Of a stretch of DNA of 5,673 bases, positions 5,509 to 5,673 are shown one piece after another. The translations under genes and the position numbers were made by a program. Source of the DNA: Akkermansiaceae bacterium (GTDB lineage Bacteria; Verrucomicrobiota; Verrucomicrobiia; Verrucomicrobiales; Akkermansiaceae); assembly GCA_018676385.1 (NCBI GenBank), contig JABHEX010000188.1, forward strand, positions 1-5,673, written 5' to 3'. Each line of letters starts with the position of its first letter. The first letter of the stretch is position 1. The notes beneath the pieces were generated by a model. It was not told the DNA's origin. It saw only the letters and a list, made by a program, of their open reading frames with translations, and did not search any database.

Positions 5509-5673
5509 TATTGATGTGTATCTTAGTTTTCTGTAGGAAAAATGGAAATCCTAAACAGTTAATGTGTTGATATAAATTATTTATAGCCCTTTTAGTGGTT
5601 ATGGCTTGCTCATTAAATACGTCTCCGCTTTATTAAACTAATCAACTAATGCAAGATATTATCGATCAGTTAG
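5509..5673 (-). promoter_or_regulatory. AT-rich leader region of the kinase gene, promoter not resolved
   Basis: This stretch upstream of the kinase ATG has no supportable gene. On the minus strand TATAAA (5585 down to 5580) in an AT-rich tract could be a -10 element, but no good -35 stands 16-18 bases before it. The imperfect inverted repeat at 5531-5558 lies between this tract and the start codon. A promoter must be here or beyond the right edge, since no gene precedes the kinase on this strand in the window. Confidence 0.3.
5531..5558. repeat. Imperfect inverted repeat in the kinase leader
   Basis: CTG-TAGGA (5531-5538) pairs with TCCTA-AA-CAG (5549-5558) around a 10-base loop, with a two-base AA bulge between the two paired blocks. 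It lies 23 bases upstream of the kinase start codon, in the position of a 5' leader hairpin or an operator. No T-run marks it as a terminator. Confidence 0.4.

Overview
The window reads as a chromosomal segment from a bacterium, most likely of the PVC superphylum and probably Verrucomicrobia (Opitutae/Puniceicoccaceae-like). This rests on family recognition from memory: the membrane-anchored Ser/Thr kinase with an N-terminal zinc ribbon, the long M23 peptidase with its own C-terminal extension, and the small exported protein upstream of it all resemble proteins of that group. By eye, base composition is moderate to slightly AT-rich. There are no transposase, integrase, CRISPR, rRNA or convincing tRNA signatures.

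Layout: (1) At the left edge, a plus-strand phosphate acetyl/butyryl-transferase family protein ends at 1043. Its frame is open to the window edge, so the N-terminus may be incomplete. Its fold motifs are intact but the usual catalytic Ser-Arg motif near the C-terminus is replaced. (2) Positions 1044-1478 form a gap of about 435 bases without a confident gene. It holds a possible 42-codon ORF with a good ribosome-binding site, a pair of 8-base direct repeats 21 bases apart, a perfect 8-bp hairpin just after that ORF, and a weak promoter candidate. (3) Two plus-strand genes, 1479-1991 and 2010-3083, are 18 bases apart and lie in the same reading frame. They encode a small exported protein with faint resemblance to the SecD periplasmic P1 region, and an exported M23 (LytM) endopeptidase with all metal-binding and catalytic histidines. 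(4) A minus-strand gene, 5508-3127, converges on the peptidase gene with only 43 bases between stops. It encodes a 793-residue zinc-ribbon/protein-kinase/one-TM/extracytoplasmic-domain protein. (5) The right 165 bases are an AT-rich leader of the kinase gene with an imperfect inverted repeat.

How the genes might work together: the two exported proteins are a plausible cell-envelope operon, with the M23 enzyme cutting peptidoglycan cross-links. The kinase has an active-looking cytoplasmic domain and a large tail that should lie outside the cytoplasmic membrane, so it looks like an envelope-to-cytoplasm sensor. A link between kinase and peptidase is only an inference from proximity. I see no clear evidence of a new multi-gene defence or mobile system. 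The most useful leads are the altered transferase active site, the unusual start of the peptidase gene, the uncharacterised exported partner and the small ORF in the gap.
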